Source of the DNA: Ischnura elegans
Lineage: Eukaryota; Arthropoda; Insecta; Odonata; Coenagrionidae
DNA length: 64,000 nt
Assembly: GCF_921293095.1 (NCBI RefSeq)
Contig: NC_060254.1
Location: 58,016,069-58,080,068 of the forward strand
Direction: 5' to 3'
In this document: one piece after another, positions 1 through 12,377 of the stretch
Numbering within the stretch: the stretch's first letter is position 1
Layout: each line of letters starts with the position of its first letter
Notes under the pieces: generated by a model
What the model saw: only the letters and a program-made list of their open reading frames with translations
What the model was told of the DNA's origin: nothing
Databases searched by the model: none
Program-made: the position numbers and the translations under genes

Positions 1-596
1 TAAAATGCGCAATAAGATGCGACATAAATCAAGTTTCTACGAAAGGACTGGGGCCCCCGCTGTATCGTCTATCGCTTTTGGAGGTACACAAAAAACGCTC
101 AAAAATAGCAGCAATGCAGTGTATTTTCTATGAAAACATGTAGCTGATCCATAAAATACCATTCAATTGTCGCTTTACTGCGGCAATTTTACGTCCATGA
201 GGAGGCCCCCAGTCCGCCCTATTGAAATTTTAGTTATGTCAATGAGGGCGCATATTAACCGGTTTTCATATATTTCAGGCGATGGGTACAGAGCGATCGA
301 TCTGTTTAATCTCCATATTTGCAGTAAATAATATTATGCACTCCCAAGTCATAGCATTGAGAAATTAAGAATTCCACATTCCACAAAAAATTAAAAAGGA
401 AGTATCGTTTAAATATAAGTAAAAAATATGTTAAAACTTATAAACATCACTCCCTTAAAATTATGCCAAATTTTAAAAGTCAATCACAAATGATAATTAA
501 TCCTTAAATTACGCTTCAAATATGCCTTTTTTCTAATAAATTCACTCTGGCAGCAAGAAAAATTGCTTAGTGATTTGTATCACATAAGCAATACTT

Positions 597-794
597 TTAC
601 GAGTTGCACATAATTACCGTTTGTAAAAATATTAAGACCATAGGAAAGCCAAAAGTTTTTTTTTTCAACCGTGGACTAAAATCTGACACAACCTCCCAAT
701 CTTCCTTTCTCCACGAGCCACTTAAAAGCGAATTAACCCCTTCTCTCGTAAGATCTTTAAATGAGATGGTCGCGTGATACTCAGGGGATGTCAC
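597..794 (-). CDS. Possible first exon, unrecognised (65 codons)
   Basis: A minus-strand open frame begins with ATG at 794, next to a CpG-rich patch at 840-890. The first 45 residues (with ISFKDLTREG and SWRKEDWEVV) have a protein-like composition, while the tail looks non-coding. I see no convincing splice donor and no domain. It could be a first exon whose gene continues beyond the left edge, or chance. Support comes only from its position beside promoter-like DNA. Confidence 0.15.
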   Translation of the reverse strand: MTSPEYHATISFKDLTREGVNSLLSGSWRKEDWEVVSDFSPRLKKKTFGFPMVLIFLQTVIMCNS

Positions 795-876
795 GCGGCG
801 GCAAATAATTAGTAACAGAGAGAGCGATGCAGATTAAATTAGCGCCACGGCAAGTCGAGATTTGGCGATGCCCACG

Positions 877-886
877 GCGCATGCGC
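877..886. promoter_or_regulatory. NRF1-like palindrome GCGCATGCGC in a CpG-rich patch
   Basis: The perfect palindrome GCGCATGCGC sits in the only GC- and CpG-rich spot of the first 7 kb (about 840-890). This is the classic binding motif of NRF1-type factors (erect wing in Drosophila) and is common in CpG promoters. A minus-strand ATG lies 80 bp to its left. On its right, a plus-strand ATG at 911 is followed in frame by a GTGAGT donor at 956. Promoter function is inferred from motif and context. Confidence 0.35.
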
Positions 887-3800
887 GCTGAGAAAGCAAT
901 TCAAAAGTCAATGAGACTTCGTATTCTATTGAAACACGGAGAAACAGGAATTTCGGTGAGTTAAACCAAATAGCTGCATTAGTTTCTCGAATTTTTCCAA
1001 CCCCAAACGAGTTAATTTGAAAAGAGTTTGATCACCACCTGTTGTTATTTGTCAACCAATCTTAAATAAACAATTGATCGAAATCGATAGGTTTATTCAA
1101 AACAGAAAAAGGAAATTCTATTTTTTTTAACATTCATTTTATCACCAGTGCATTCGTTTTCCAATAAAATGCATGCAAGTTCAGTTTTTTCACTCGGACC
1201 AGATTTCACATAGAAAATTTAGCACAAATTGTCTTCAAAATATCAGCTGGGACCAAATCAAACAAGAAATTAAAGTAATGAAGAAAATAACTGGAAGTGG
1301 AGATTGACTTGACCATAATTAGAAGTGGGATACTAGGGATCTACTCCCGGGTGAGGCAAATGATTTTGAATACAGAAATTGAGGGCATAGCGGATGGAGA
1401 AAAGAGGAGTAAAGTGGGGAAATGTGTTTCAGGGGAGAACACTGAAAAGGGGCACGGTACACCAAAGACTGTATTTCCCTAGATTTCGAGGGGGTTTGAA
1501 CACCCTAAACCTCCAACTCCCCCACGCTAGGACCTTGAAAGTATTTGACCATGACCTCGATGTTTTCTTGAAACGTAATCGGACGTCAATGCGAAATAAT
1601 GCTCGAGCCCCACTTCGCCACTGATCCACATTTGTTCAACGACGAGGAGTGTGGCCAAAAAATTATAGCATTCCGACCTCGACTGAGGATTAGAACGCAT
1701 ACCACCGTCTCGTCAGCAGTTCATTTTGTTGAAGAATTCACCCGCCTGACTCGAGCCATTTTTAACGAATCACGCAGAGTAAATACAATAAAGAGGCTAA
1801 AAGGTGCTTTTTTACTTGAGGAGAGAAAACAGAGGACCAGCTGCAACGGGAAAGTATTTACAATGTCACCTTCGAACATACAAAAGTGGGTCCCAAGAGA
1901 AACCAAGGCAGTTGAAGATTCCACCTCAAAACGAACAAAGATGTCACTTCCGAGAAAATTTAAAGCAACGCTATTCCTCTAATTATGCTATATTGATTTC
2001 CAGCAAAAAAGTTATGATTCCCTGGCTATATTGTGCGAGAATGGCACATAAAATAAGAAAATATACCTAAAAGTTCACAGCCCAGTCAAAAGGTAGATTC
2101 TTTTGGAAAGTTTCGGGGTAGTTTCGAATTCTTCTTTTCGTCACTTTTGGGGGGCAATAAATCCGGATATGAGGTCTGTTACAGGTCTGCGAGTCGGCAA
2201 CATTGCAACAAATGCATAAAAGGTAAAAAAATATTGATATATCAATACACCAAAAGGTTCATTTTTAAGAGAAAACACATGAATGAAATCATTCCACACG
2301 CGAAATTTTTAATATGTGCTGTGTTGGGTCTGAAATACTCCCGAAAATTGCAATTCTTCATCAAATTATGCCTTCTGACGGTAAATATGAAATGTATATT
2401 ATTATTCCTACCATTAACCGTTCTTGAAATATTGTAGGGCAAAGAGCGTACAAAGGGGAACCGACGTGTGTCCCCGCCCCCTTCCACTTAGCGGAGATTA
2501 TCGGCACAAATCCAAGTATCTCCCTAATTATATTAGATGCAATTAATTTTGTTCTACGGCCGCACTCGTTTTGTTAAACCTCTATAAATATAATTTATGA
2601 CAGAAGATGGATTCAATAGGTCATTTACTTATTAGATATGAAGAAAATCCTCGAATGGCTCAGAAAGATCACGCCAGGCCTCCCAAATAGATATCATCCA
2701 TATTTTTCTGCAATTCATCTTTTGCATACAATGATGCCTGCGAGAATGGGAGCTCCAATATCCAACCAATTAATCTTCTACTCCCTTTTGCGAGTCCATA
2801 ACTTAAATGGTTTATCATTGTTTCTTCTTGTAACTTTCTTAATTATCACTATCGTTTGATTCAACTTTTAACCGGTGAATAATCTTCTAACCCCTTATCA
2901 TTAGCCGTGATTATGGGTGTGAGTTGGAACTCAAAACGTCCGCTGCCTTTCTGTTTCTTATAATAATAATCAAAATTGATCATGATTCAGTCATTACCTC
3001 ACTGCTTACTAAACTACACATCCTCCATAAACATAATGCAGGTAAATTCAACTCAGTGGCACTACCACGACCAATCTTGACAAATTAGAAAGGAGCAGTC
3101 ATAAAGGAATGTCAATGATATGGAACAGAAAGACATTCAGAGCCATACCTTGCTCGTTATGTCCTTCAAAACACTCGAAAGTGGACACCAAGGGTGTAAT
3201 TCAACATGAAAAATAATTTGTGATCGTGACTGTGAGCAAAGTTGATTGTTTTATGCAACACTCTAAAAGTGGACATAATTAACGAGATGGTGTAAAATTA
3301 ATGCTCCTGATAAAAATGCAGAATGGGACAGAGGCAATAGAATACATGAAAATCAAATGCAGCCAGATTCGACAACCTAGGAACTGAGAAATCAAGTGAA
3401 CAAAATCAGCTTAGAAAAAGGAGAAGAATTGAATTGGGAGAGAATTGTGAATCATCAGAGTTTTTTACCACAATGGAGAAAGTATAATGACACTTAGAGC
3501 ATATTTGTGCATGACAATCCATCTAGGACCATTACTGTAGAAGAATCATTGATGTCATGTATGTTTGTTTCTTAATAAGACATTTACTTAATTCAGAAAA
3601 ATAGGCATGGAAGAAATTATGAAAACATATAACTACAAAAAATAAAACTGTTGGCATTAAAAACAATGACTATAAAATCTAAAAAAAACTGTGATGCTAC
3701 AAACCTTAGATAATAAAGTAGAAAAAAATTTATAGTTTCTAAATCATAGACAGTAAATATTTTATGTTATAGGGGTGGACAAGGATAAGATTTAAAGCTG

Positions 3801-4159
3801 GAGTGAATTGGAATGGCTCTTAGTGAGAATTGATGAGGGAGGTCCACGAAGGGAGGGTAGACAGTGGAATAAATAGCACATTCTCCAAGCAAATCAACAT
3901 TAACCGGTATATATTTAAATAATAATAACAATTTACCAGCACACTTGCTTCATAATCATTCATGTAAGAAACTAAATGCTCATAAGCATCTTGGAACCCA
4001 CATAAAAAATTCAAAGCATGCCTCTGGTCATAGTCAATGGATGAAGGAAAATTATGAAAATAAGCACCAGAAACTCATTTGATAACCACAACTTGGTGAG
4101 CAAACGTATTTCATTAAAATATTCCAGACAAAAAAACAACACCATGCCGACAAGAAAAA

Positions 4160-4290
4160 GCTACCCTCCGTGAAGGCAGGGTCAAGTTTTTTGACAACTA
4201 GCCTAGAGGTTCTGGGTTCAAATCTTGTCTAGGAGGGTTTCTACCACCAAGAGCATGAGTATTAGTGATTGTCCACCTCATTGAAAATGC
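4160..4290 (+). repeat. tRNA-derived SINE-like fragment
   Basis: A B-box-like stretch, GGTTCTGGGTTCAAATC, lies at about 4208-4224, followed by a body resembling the sequence after the B box in the copy at 55888. The A box is weak. It appears to be an old, degraded member of the same SINE group as the copies at 12820, 28740 and 55888. Confidence 0.35.
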
Positions 4291-7002
4291 TAAAGGGAGG
4301 ACTAATTGTCCCCATTTTCTGAGGTTGAAGGAATAACAAATACATAAATCAGATGAGAAGACCACACTTATTAGTGAAATGCCAACAAGCACATCAAGAC
4401 ACCAAGAAATACCTCTTCAAATTAAAATTAATAGAAAATAGGAAAACCAAGGGATGATGGTACACTTTTGGCAACATATGAGGGAGTGTGCAATGAGAAA
4501 TCACGGATCCATGTAGGCAAAAATGGGTTACCAATGTATAATAGGAGCCCATACAGCATTAGCTAGCTAAAAATCTGAAATGTTCATGATAGAATGTATG
4601 CATAAGCAATGAAACTATGTTGGCCAGGGAAAATGGGAAGATTTCCTGATATGCTAAATAATTGACTCTTGGTAATGTCCTGATCCTATTGCCTGCTTTA
4701 TGGGATAATTTTAGGCAAGAGATATCCAGGCAACACAAGGTGAATTTCTGTCACAGGAGAGGGAGTTTTTATATTGGAGAATATGAAGAAAGTGAAAATA
4801 AATAACCACTAACCATTGATGCAACACAACGATTAAACTCAATTTCAAAGAGAGCTTATTAAGGACCTCAAGTATGTAGATTGCCATGAATTGAGAAATA
4901 TTTCCATAAAGATAACCCACATTCATCCTAAAAGCAATACAAATTGCAAATATGTACCAATCATAAATTATTATTTACAACTTTCATCATTCCAGTGAAT
5001 GAGGAATAAGAGAACTATGATGAAGGACTAGATACTCTAACACACAATGTGAAGCTCCATTCACTTCAAGGCTGACGCAGTTGGCTAAACATCCTAAGGT
5101 ATTTTGATTTCTCAATCCTAGATTTATGTCTGTCAACAAGAGATACTAAGTAGGGCATGAAGATTTCTTTAGAAGAGCATGGTTGGAGATGGATTCACAG
5201 CTGGTCAAGCAGAGAGGAAGAAGAGCAAAGAAGACTTTCATGTACTCGCATAGATAAGAGGAAAGGCAACGGAGACTTCTGAAGATTTAAATTGAAGTAC
5301 AGAGTCTGTTTTGATGAGACTGGTGGGATTACACCACACTGGATACGTAAAATTATGGGCATGCTTTTCCATTAACACTTATTTCTCACACGCAGAGGGT
5401 ATTGTATTGCAAGACTGAAATTTTAGTGCACATGTCAATAACATTGTAAAAATATTTTAATGCCCTTTTCAAAACCAAAAAAAATCATTTCTTTTACAAA
5501 TAAGCCAAAATTACGATGTATATGTATTTGGCTTGAATGCTATGCCTAATTTTGCCACAAGGCAAATATTTTGTAGCTCAAATGTGAGTGACATATCACA
5601 TCCTTTGCAATTAGTATGTGATTGGTTGAAGGTAATGAAAAATGTATGTAAACACGGGAAAATCAATTCCCTTTCTTCCTACAATGTAGCCTATGATGTA
5701 ATGTTGTGTCCTACATTTTGCTAAGATAAGCAGCTGGAAGGTAATTCCACAGGAAAACTATTTATGCTGATGGTAAGTATTGTGAATGATTTTTGTGGGT
5801 GAGGTAAATGAAATGAGTTTTCATGTTAAAAATTCAGCAACATCTAGATAGGAATGTACATAAATTGTAAATACAGATTGAACTCATTATCAAAACTCTA
5901 TTTAATTTGTTTTGGTTCAACAATGCACAGTAATAAAAAAATTGCAGGAATTCTATGTGCTCCCCATATTTCCAGCTACAATGGTATCCAACAAACTATG
6001 GAATCACATTGTAAAAAGCTGTGCTATCAATGAGTCAGGTAAATCTCGCTAAAGCATTAGAAAAATTAGGCTACCATGCCCAAAAGTGCCATGCATCTTT
6101 AGTCAGATGTCTTTAATATTTCTAACTTGTTAAAAAACATACCTTCATTAGCATGTTAAAACAAAATTATTGGGAGTTGATCCATTTCATATTATTTCAA
6201 ACATAAACAATGTGGTCATACACAGAGATGCAGAATATAAGCATTAGAAGAATGTGGTAGACCGAAGGCAAAGATAAGTTGAAAGGAAAAAAATCTACAT
6301 CACTCAGCCATTTTTTTATTAATGTAAATTAAAAAGAAAAAAACATGAAAGTTGCCAATCACTGTTTATGAGTGTCATGACACCAGAAGAGTACAGGTTC
6401 ATTATCTCGTTCAAAGGGATTTGCCCATTGAGGGAAGGAATCCCTCACGAGAGGGTCAACCACAAATGAACCACATTAGACCAATGTGTGAGGACAAGGA
6501 TCATATGATAAACAATGACCTACTCCACAGATGATCATGATGTCATCAAAGTATCTGCATAAAGATAAAGGCCAAACATTTTTCATTGTGTACATACAGC
6601 ACTAGAAGAAGGCGACAGAGCAAGAGATGGAAAAATACTGGTCTCTTTATCTTTTAAACTCAACATGACTAGTCATCAAACAATTCACGATCAACAACAA
6701 ACAAGGTAGTACAGGCGGCAATTGTCTCCCTAACCACTCACCGACATAGGGAGCCACAAGGCATAGGTTTATTGCAAGGGTTTCACTTTCACCTTTTTAG
6801 AAGTACCATCACCACAAAGGAGGGGGCTGGGATTTTTATATTGGTTGGCCGAATAAAGGAAATTCCCAATTGCATCACATTTCCTTTATAATTCTTACTT
6901 GTACGAATGTTATATTCTTAACTGAAGAATTACACATTTTTGCCGAAGTCAAGATTTGCAAATTCCCTTGACAGCCAATCATACAAAAAACTCTCTAGTA
7001 CA

Positions 7003-7255
7003 GTAGCATAACTAGGAATGTGCTATGGGGGGGATGGAAGGAATGGGGGTTGACCCCTCCCCCAGGCAATGCCGGTCGGTATTTAATGACTTATCTCACT
7101 GCCATGATATTAATAAATGTTCTTTAACCTTAAGCTGATGCAGTTACTGTATTTCAAAACTAGACAATAGTTTTAAATAATTTATTTTACTTCTCTCTAA
7201 GGCTTTGGGGGGAGATCTATCCCCTCATTCCCCCCGCCAGTGCACTATCACCTGT
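7003..7255. repeat. Degenerate MITE-like relic with G-run and C-run ends
   Basis: The left end begins CAGTAGCATAACTAGGAA and runs into a G-run. The right end carries a C-run followed by CGCCAGTGCAC. This mirrors the CAGTGGCG(T/C)AGCCAGGAA ends of the well-preserved MITEs at 18641 and 22743. No clear target duplication remains, so the borders are approximate. Confidence 0.3.
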
Positions 7256-7443
7256 CATCATTTCCCCATACCCCCTACAATTCCGTTATATACGATCTCC
7301 TTTACATCCAGGTAATCCATTTTCCATAGGAAATTTAATTTAAAGGTCCTAATTTGTCTGCTTTTGGATACCAAATAAATGACAACCCCACACAGAAGTG
7401 AAAAAGGCTTTTAAAAAAAGAAGATGAGTATGTGGGTACTCAC

Positions 7444-8887
7444 CCTGGGTCTATCCCTGGGCCTGATGATCAATCCATCGTTCTCGATATAGTCGGGAAC
7501 TTCACTGCGTGCCACGAAGTTGAAGATGACCGAGTTTTGCTGTTCGTTCCAGCGACTCCTCGAGTCCCAGAGGCCCGTCTTGGCTCCCGCCCCCGCCTTC
7601 TCTTCCTCCGCCACCTTCTTCAGTTGGACCACCGGTTCCACTCGCGATACACTCGGCACTTCCTTCACCACTGTCACTAGCTTCGTGGCCCCAGCCGCCG
7701 CAGGGGGGGACACCAATTTGGCCACCACAGGGCCGCCAACAACACTGCTACTGCCACTAGCGGCGGCACGCACCTCCGTCGACTTGACACGGTTGATGTG
7801 GTTCTTCTCCTTTTCCGTCTCCGTGAGCGTTGACTTAACCACGTCCGGGGGTGCGGTAGGGGATTGCAGGGGAGCTATGGTGCGCGGGGGCGTGGGTCGC
7901 CGCACCGCGGCAGTAGCAGCAGCACCCGGGGGTGTTGGGGGCTTCGCCATGGGCCTGATGACGCCCACCTGCTTGGGAGGGCCCGCCGCGTTCGGGAGGT
8001 GGGCCTTAGGCTTCTGCGCGCCCCCGCCGTCGAACTTGAACTCGATGGAGAGCCCGTCCTTGCGAATGTTCTCGAGGGCGGAGCGGGAAACGGTGCGGCC
8101 CTCGAGCCCGCCGTTGGGAACGTCCGTCGTCGGCGAGGGCCTCTTGCCTCCTGTGGGCGAGGTCTTCACCGTCTTGGTGGGTGACGAGGCCTTTTTCGTG
8201 GGCGTGGTCACTCCGGTCCTGTTGCTGGTGGGTGTGGTCTTCGGAGCAATGGGCAACACGGACGGCCTAGCCTCCTTGGCCGCCACCATCGGCTTGGGCG
8301 CCTTCTTCGGACTGCCCCCAGCGTCCGGCTCCTTGTTGCTGGGGGTCGGCCTGGGGGTGCTGGGGCCGGACATTTGCAGGATAAGGGGCTTCGGGGAGAG
8401 CTGTGGTTTGGGTCCGAGGGGCGGGGGCGGCGATTGGGGGATTGCGACGGCGGGGGTGGCCCTCACGACGACGCTGCCTCCACCGGGGGCGACACCATTG
8501 GATGAAGGGGGCCGAGGAACAGTGGGCGCTGCTGGGGAGACGGTGGACTTCTTGGTGGTGGCTCCGGGGGACGTCGGCGGAGAGGAATACTCGAATATCT
8601 TGAGCGTCTGTCGCACCACGTCCGGAGGCGGAAGTTCTTCTTCCGCCAGTCCGCTGGGTTTCCTCGACCTCCTTCCCTCGACCGCTTCCTCCTCCTGCTT
8701 CTGCTCTTCCTGCTTGGTCCCTTCAATGATAATCACGTCCTCTTTGGCGAGGGTCGGCGACAGAAGGCCCACCGGCGACTTGGGCTCGCACCGCAACAGG
8801 GCCTCGACGGAACGGGCCCTCTTCAGTGCCTCAGGAGCCTGCTGAGGCTGCAGGTTGAGCGGGGCCCGCACTGACCTCTTCACGTAC
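7444..8887 (-). CDS. Taperin-like coding exon 2 with PP1-docking motif
   Basis: The acceptor ...ACCTAG precedes 8887 and the donor is GTGAGT at 7443. The exon is very GC-rich and encodes long Pro/Ala/Ser/Thr tracts with SPTK- and TPPGA-type motifs, then NSVIFNF and VPDYIENDGLIIRPRDRPR right at the exon end. A 441-codon plus-strand frame over the same DNA is a composition artefact. Confidence 0.7.
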
Positions 8888-10759
8888 CTAGGTAAGAGAG
8901 AGAGGTTTATGTTTTCACTCTTAGCATGCATTATGTGGGGCAAAATCCTCTTCCAAGTAGGACAAAAAATTGAGGAATTATGGCAAACGTCTGTGTTAAC
9001 GTGCATTTTTTAATTCCTAAAATGTCACGCACAAGTAATAATATCACTACTGAATTACATAATGTACCTGCAGTTGCTGCGTGACATATATTTATAAAAA
9101 CATCAGTCTTGTTTGGCAACATAGCCATAGAACTCGAGACTCATAAGGACTAAAATTTTCTTGGGGAATTTCAATGCTTATAAAATGAAATTGAAATTAT
9201 GTACTTCGATTCGCCGATCTAATGTTTACATGGCAGGGGATTTCGTCTGATGGCTCCAGCTAATTTATCTGAAAATACCCGCTTTGGCTGATTTCTTTTT
9301 TCTTCCCATTATTTTTAGTTTTTGTCTATTATGTGTATTTTTAGAATAATCCCTTTGTTAAATAAAAAACTTATCTCAACATTTTAGCTCTATGTATAAC
9401 TGCACTGCGCTAGTTAAATGTGTGTTACTCCGGCTTTGCTTGGAGTGATGATTGCTTGGTGTGAGCTCATACCGCCTGCATATGTGTTTAAGTGTAATAT
9501 TTTTACCATAATCATGATGTGTACATGCATTTAAAGTCATGTTGCTATTTGATGACGATAACAATCACTTTTCTGCATCTAAATTATATCCTGCCACCTC
9601 AAAAATAACACGTACGCATTCATGCAACTGGTGAGAGGTTCCACCAAGAATTTCTTGCTCTATACAATCCGAGAATTACATCACCACACATAAAAATCGA
9701 ATATTCTACATCTATACAATACCCTGCGGGCCTCCTACAGAGGAGCTTGGCAGGGGGTGAACCATCACCAACATGCACCAAAGGATTAAAATTTACTTTA
9801 CGAACATGCACTTTACAACATGAACGCTGCATATGACACATAAGCTATGTGATTCATCAATATACAGCTTATACAGGCAATTTGCCTGTTAACTTTGAAA
9901 AACATGCAAAACGTGCTGTTAGTATTACTGGGAAAATTGAGAAACAAGCAAACGGTCAGTAATAAATATATTTATACCACTGGACGGTTAGAATCAAAGA
10001 TTAAATTAGAATCAGGCTAAGTGTGGGGTGGGTCATTGTGTACATTGAATTGTAGTTGAATTAAGTAGCTGATTACCTTCCCACTTTCTGCGTCTGGATG
10101 GTCGCTTTGCCATCGCCCCGAAGGTCTTTGCCTTGCTGCTGTTGCATGGCTGGGGCCTGCGGTGGTCCGTCCAAGATGTCCTCCATACTCGCGGCCCTCC
10201 GTAAAGACGACAGCGAGGGCCTAAGGCCCCTCGTCTGCGATTCCCTCAACGTCATGCTCAAGTACTTGCTCCGCAGCCGGTTCACGATGCCCGGCCCATA
10301 GCGCAGTTCCTCATCATCCTCGACATCCGCGGGGCCCTTGGAGGACCGGCGCCGGGGGCCCGCGCGACCGACCCCTGGGGGCGGAAGGCGGGCCCCACCG
10401 CGCCCTTTGCTGCTGGCGGGGTCGGCTAAGGCCGAGGCGGTGGGCATCTTGCCGTTCATCCTGGAGGCGTCCTCGCACTCCAAGCCCTCCAGCTTCATGG
10501 CTGCTTGACACTTGACTCCGGTCGCTCGCTTCTCCTCGGATATGGCCGAGAAGGCGGCAGCGGCCGTTTTGACGGCCCCGCTGTGACCAGCGACGAGCAG
10601 GCTGGCGGCCGCCGAGTTCAACGCGCCGCCGCTACCAGGCGTCGGAATGCCGCCGTGTGTCCTCGCCAAGAGCGCCCGCCGTCTTAGGATGAGCTCCCGC
10701 TTCCATGGCGGGATGGCCGAGTCTAAGCTGTCCTCGGCCTGCTGGCTCCGACTCGACAT
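7444..10759 (-). CDS. Taperin/phostensin-like PP1 regulatory protein (3' end not found)
   Basis: Two coding exons (10759..10077 and 8887..7444) join in phase 2, giving 709 codons before the donor at 7443. The protein starts with a short acidic peptide, then IPPWKRELILRRRALL, the hallmark N-terminal motif of taperin (TPRN) and phostensin (PPP1R18). It ends with NSVIFNF, a variant RVxF-type docking motif for protein phosphatase 1, followed by VPDYIENDGLI. Between them is a long proline-, serine- and threonine-rich region, probably disordered. The family targets PP1 to actin structures such as hair-cell stereocilia; a similar role here is inference. The window lacks the stop codon because an intron begins at 7443. 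Coding exons are GC-rich against AT-rich introns. The ATG at 10759 is the first of the open frame. Another WKR-motif protein cannot be excluded without a profile search. Confidence 0.68.
8888..10076 (-). other. Intron of taperin-like gene
   Basis: This 1.19-kb GT...AG intron is AT-rich and contains one short repeat piece (9706-9762) similar to the 3' tail of the LINE at 45030. Nothing else was recognised. Confidence 0.6.
9706..9762 (-). repeat. LINE 3'-tail-like fragment
   Basis: The stretch from ACATCTATACAATACC to GGCAGGGGGTG parallels the 3' terminus of the LINE at 45025-45080, which has the same ACATCTACAT...ATACCCCGC...GGCAGGGGGTG layout. It is short and diverged, and flanking coding sequence is absent. 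Confidence 0.4.
10077..10759 (-). CDS. Taperin-like coding exon 1
   Basis: The exon carries the start codon and the WKRELILRRR motif at residues 19-28. An alanine/glycine-rich stretch follows, then RSKYLSMTLRESQTRGLRPS and a serine-centred RRAASMEDIL motif. Exon 2 soon repeats a related RARSVEALL motif, suggesting paired basic-Ser regulatory sites. The donor is GTAATC on the minus strand at 10076. The exon ends in phase 2 and its last codon is completed by the G at 8887. Confidence 0.7.
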
Positions 10760-11690
10760 CCTCCCCGCCTCCTCCTCCTTCCTTTCTCACTCCACCTCCC
10801 GCCTCCCTTCCTTCCTTCCCGCCCGAGAGTACTGTTATCTATCAGCAGGGAGGTCGGCAGAAAGAAGCAGCACCAACACGGAGGAAGTCACCAGTACAGG
10901 GCGATGATTCGTATTGGGTCGGGAGGACGAGGGGGTTTTAAACGGCCGAGTTTTTGATTCCGATCCTAAAGGTAATGCATCGTGAGGATACGGAAATCCC
11001 TAAAACGAGGTAGAAACGGTAAACACAACCTCTTCATGTGAGTTTCACTGGGTGCCTCGACTTTGGAATGCATATTGGAAGACTGCTGTTGACTAGAACA
11101 CACGCAGGAACGAGCCGTTGCTGTATAAAAACAATAAAAAGCCACTCAAATTGTGGCCATTAGAAAATGGATCACAACCGTAATTCACTACTCACAGCCC
11201 CAACGGAGGAGGCGGAGGGATGACGTCATTTTGCCGTAGGCGCGACATCTGCGAATTGCAAGCAAAACTAAAATAAAACAGCAACATCCAGAAATGAACA
11301 AATGTTATGTTTACATCTGTTTGAATCGTGCTGAGAATTCGCTTGTTGGTAGTATTCATTTATCCTCCTGTTGATACTAAGTACCATTTCGTCATTAAAT
11401 GCTTCGTCATATTTATACTGTTTCGTTCTCATTTTTATCTATATCGAAGTGAAAGTGTGAAGTAAAGCTCAAAGGGAGTGAAATATCGGAACCTGTGTAG
11501 TGATGATTTTTTACCTCATTGATCGTTTAAGTTGGATTTAATGAGGTATTTATATTACATTTTTGTATTTGTGCGTATTTTGCATTAGAATTGTGTAAAC
11601 GCTCAATCGAACGTCCGAAAATATTCTTTGGTTACAGCATCACATTCTGGCATCTTACGAGTAGGAAAGGCAGTATGTGTATTGATTTGA
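10760..11690 (-). promoter_or_regulatory. Intergenic region: taperin-like promoter and CCDC57 3' flank
   Basis: 931 bp separate the CCDC57-like stop codon from the taperin-like ATG, and both genes are on the minus strand. The part next to 10760 is a C/T-rich tract, probably 5' UTR. A perfect CRE palindrome lies at 11221. A minus-strand ATTAAA near 11535 could serve as the CCDC57-like poly(A) signal. Confidence 0.4.
11221..11228. promoter_or_regulatory. CRE palindrome TGACGTCA
   Basis: A full ATF/CREB half-site palindrome lies about 460 bp upstream of the taperin-like start codon, in a locally GC-rich stretch with GGAGGCGGAGGG. Binding is inferred from sequence only. Confidence 0.35.
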
Positions 11691-12377
11691 TTAATACCAT
11701 TCCCCTTTATTGTATTTTGAGGCATTTTCATCTTTTAGCTTACAACGAATGCTGGCCATCATACTGGCTTTTAGTTTTTCCACCAGTGTTTCTAAATCAT
11801 TAAGCTTTCTTTCAAAATTAGAATGGGATCGGTCGCACGACCTTTTGTCGTGAAAATGATGAACTCTTTCTTTATTCACCGCTGCGAAGTTTCGGTCTCT
11901 ACCCACCATTAAATTGGAATGATGGCTTAAGGAGGATGTTGCCAGAAAATCGTCACATTCTGCAGATTCAGATAAACTGCTGACCAGCTGTTTAGCTCTG
12001 GCTCGTAATATGTCTTGCAAGTGTTTGAGGTGGTTCAAATTTCTGCTGTGAATCGCACTTTGGATGGGAATGCAATTATTTTCAGGTGGAACGGTTTGAG
12101 TCGTTTCTTCTTGGGTTTTCAATAACATACTAGTTTGAGATGCTGCTGGCTTCATTTCGTAGTGACCGTCAGAATTTATTTGCGATTCCTTCGGCGTTGT
12201 GTGTGCTCTATTGGGAGCCGTGCCAGTATTGCTGTCCAAAGGTCCTTTTGGTCTCCCGATGCCTGAGTAATCATTTTCTGCAGTATCTTTTATAGCTTTA
12301 ATTTCTCTCTCCAGTGCTGAATTACGTTCATCCAAGTTTCGAATCACCTCGTGGGCTTCGGAGAGTTGCTTTTCTAC
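11691..12377 (-). CDS. CCDC57: CCDC57-like last coding exon
   Basis: Starts VEKQLSEAHEVIRNLDERN, the end of the main coiled coil, after a CATTAACAG acceptor. A low-complexity linker rich in Thr/Ser/Asn follows, then a helix (LNHLKHLQDILRARAKQLV), and a final coiled coil (RKLNDLETLVEKLKASMM) before the TAA stop at 11691. Confidence 0.72.
   Translation of the reverse strand, partial: VEKQLSEAHEVIRNLDERNSALEREIKAIKDTAENDYSGIGRPKGPLDSNTGTAPNRAHTTPKESQINSDGHYEMKPAASQTSMLLKTQEETTQTVPPENNCIPIQSAIHSRNLNHLKHLQDILRARAKQLVSSLSESAECDDFLATSSLSHHSNLMVGRDRNFAAVNKERVHHFHDKRSCDRSHSNFERKLNDLETLVEKLKASMMASIRCKLKDENASKYNKGEWY

Larger units (their letters stand above)
1..7443. other. Gene-poor left flank
   Basis: AT-rich non-coding DNA downstream of the taperin-like gene as far as the window edge. 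No open frame in it shows a recognisable domain or a splice-consistent chain. The frame at 1599-1982 is open for 127 codons but resembles nothing I know. The 3' exon or exons of the taperin-like gene should lie here on the minus strand but could not be picked out. Recognisable content is limited to a CpG-rich patch near 880, a SINE-like piece near 4200 and a degenerate MITE near 7000-7255. Confidence 0.5.

Noticed and set aside
1599-1982. 127-codon plus-strand gene
   Set aside because: No domain, no splice context, ordinary AT-rich surroundings; overlapping frames on both strands are equally open.
7520-8845. 441-codon plus-strand open frame
   Set aside because: It overlies the GC-rich taperin-like exon 2 on the opposite strand. 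Its translation is low-complexity Gly/Val/Ser, and the minus-strand frame has recognisable motifs and correct splice sites.
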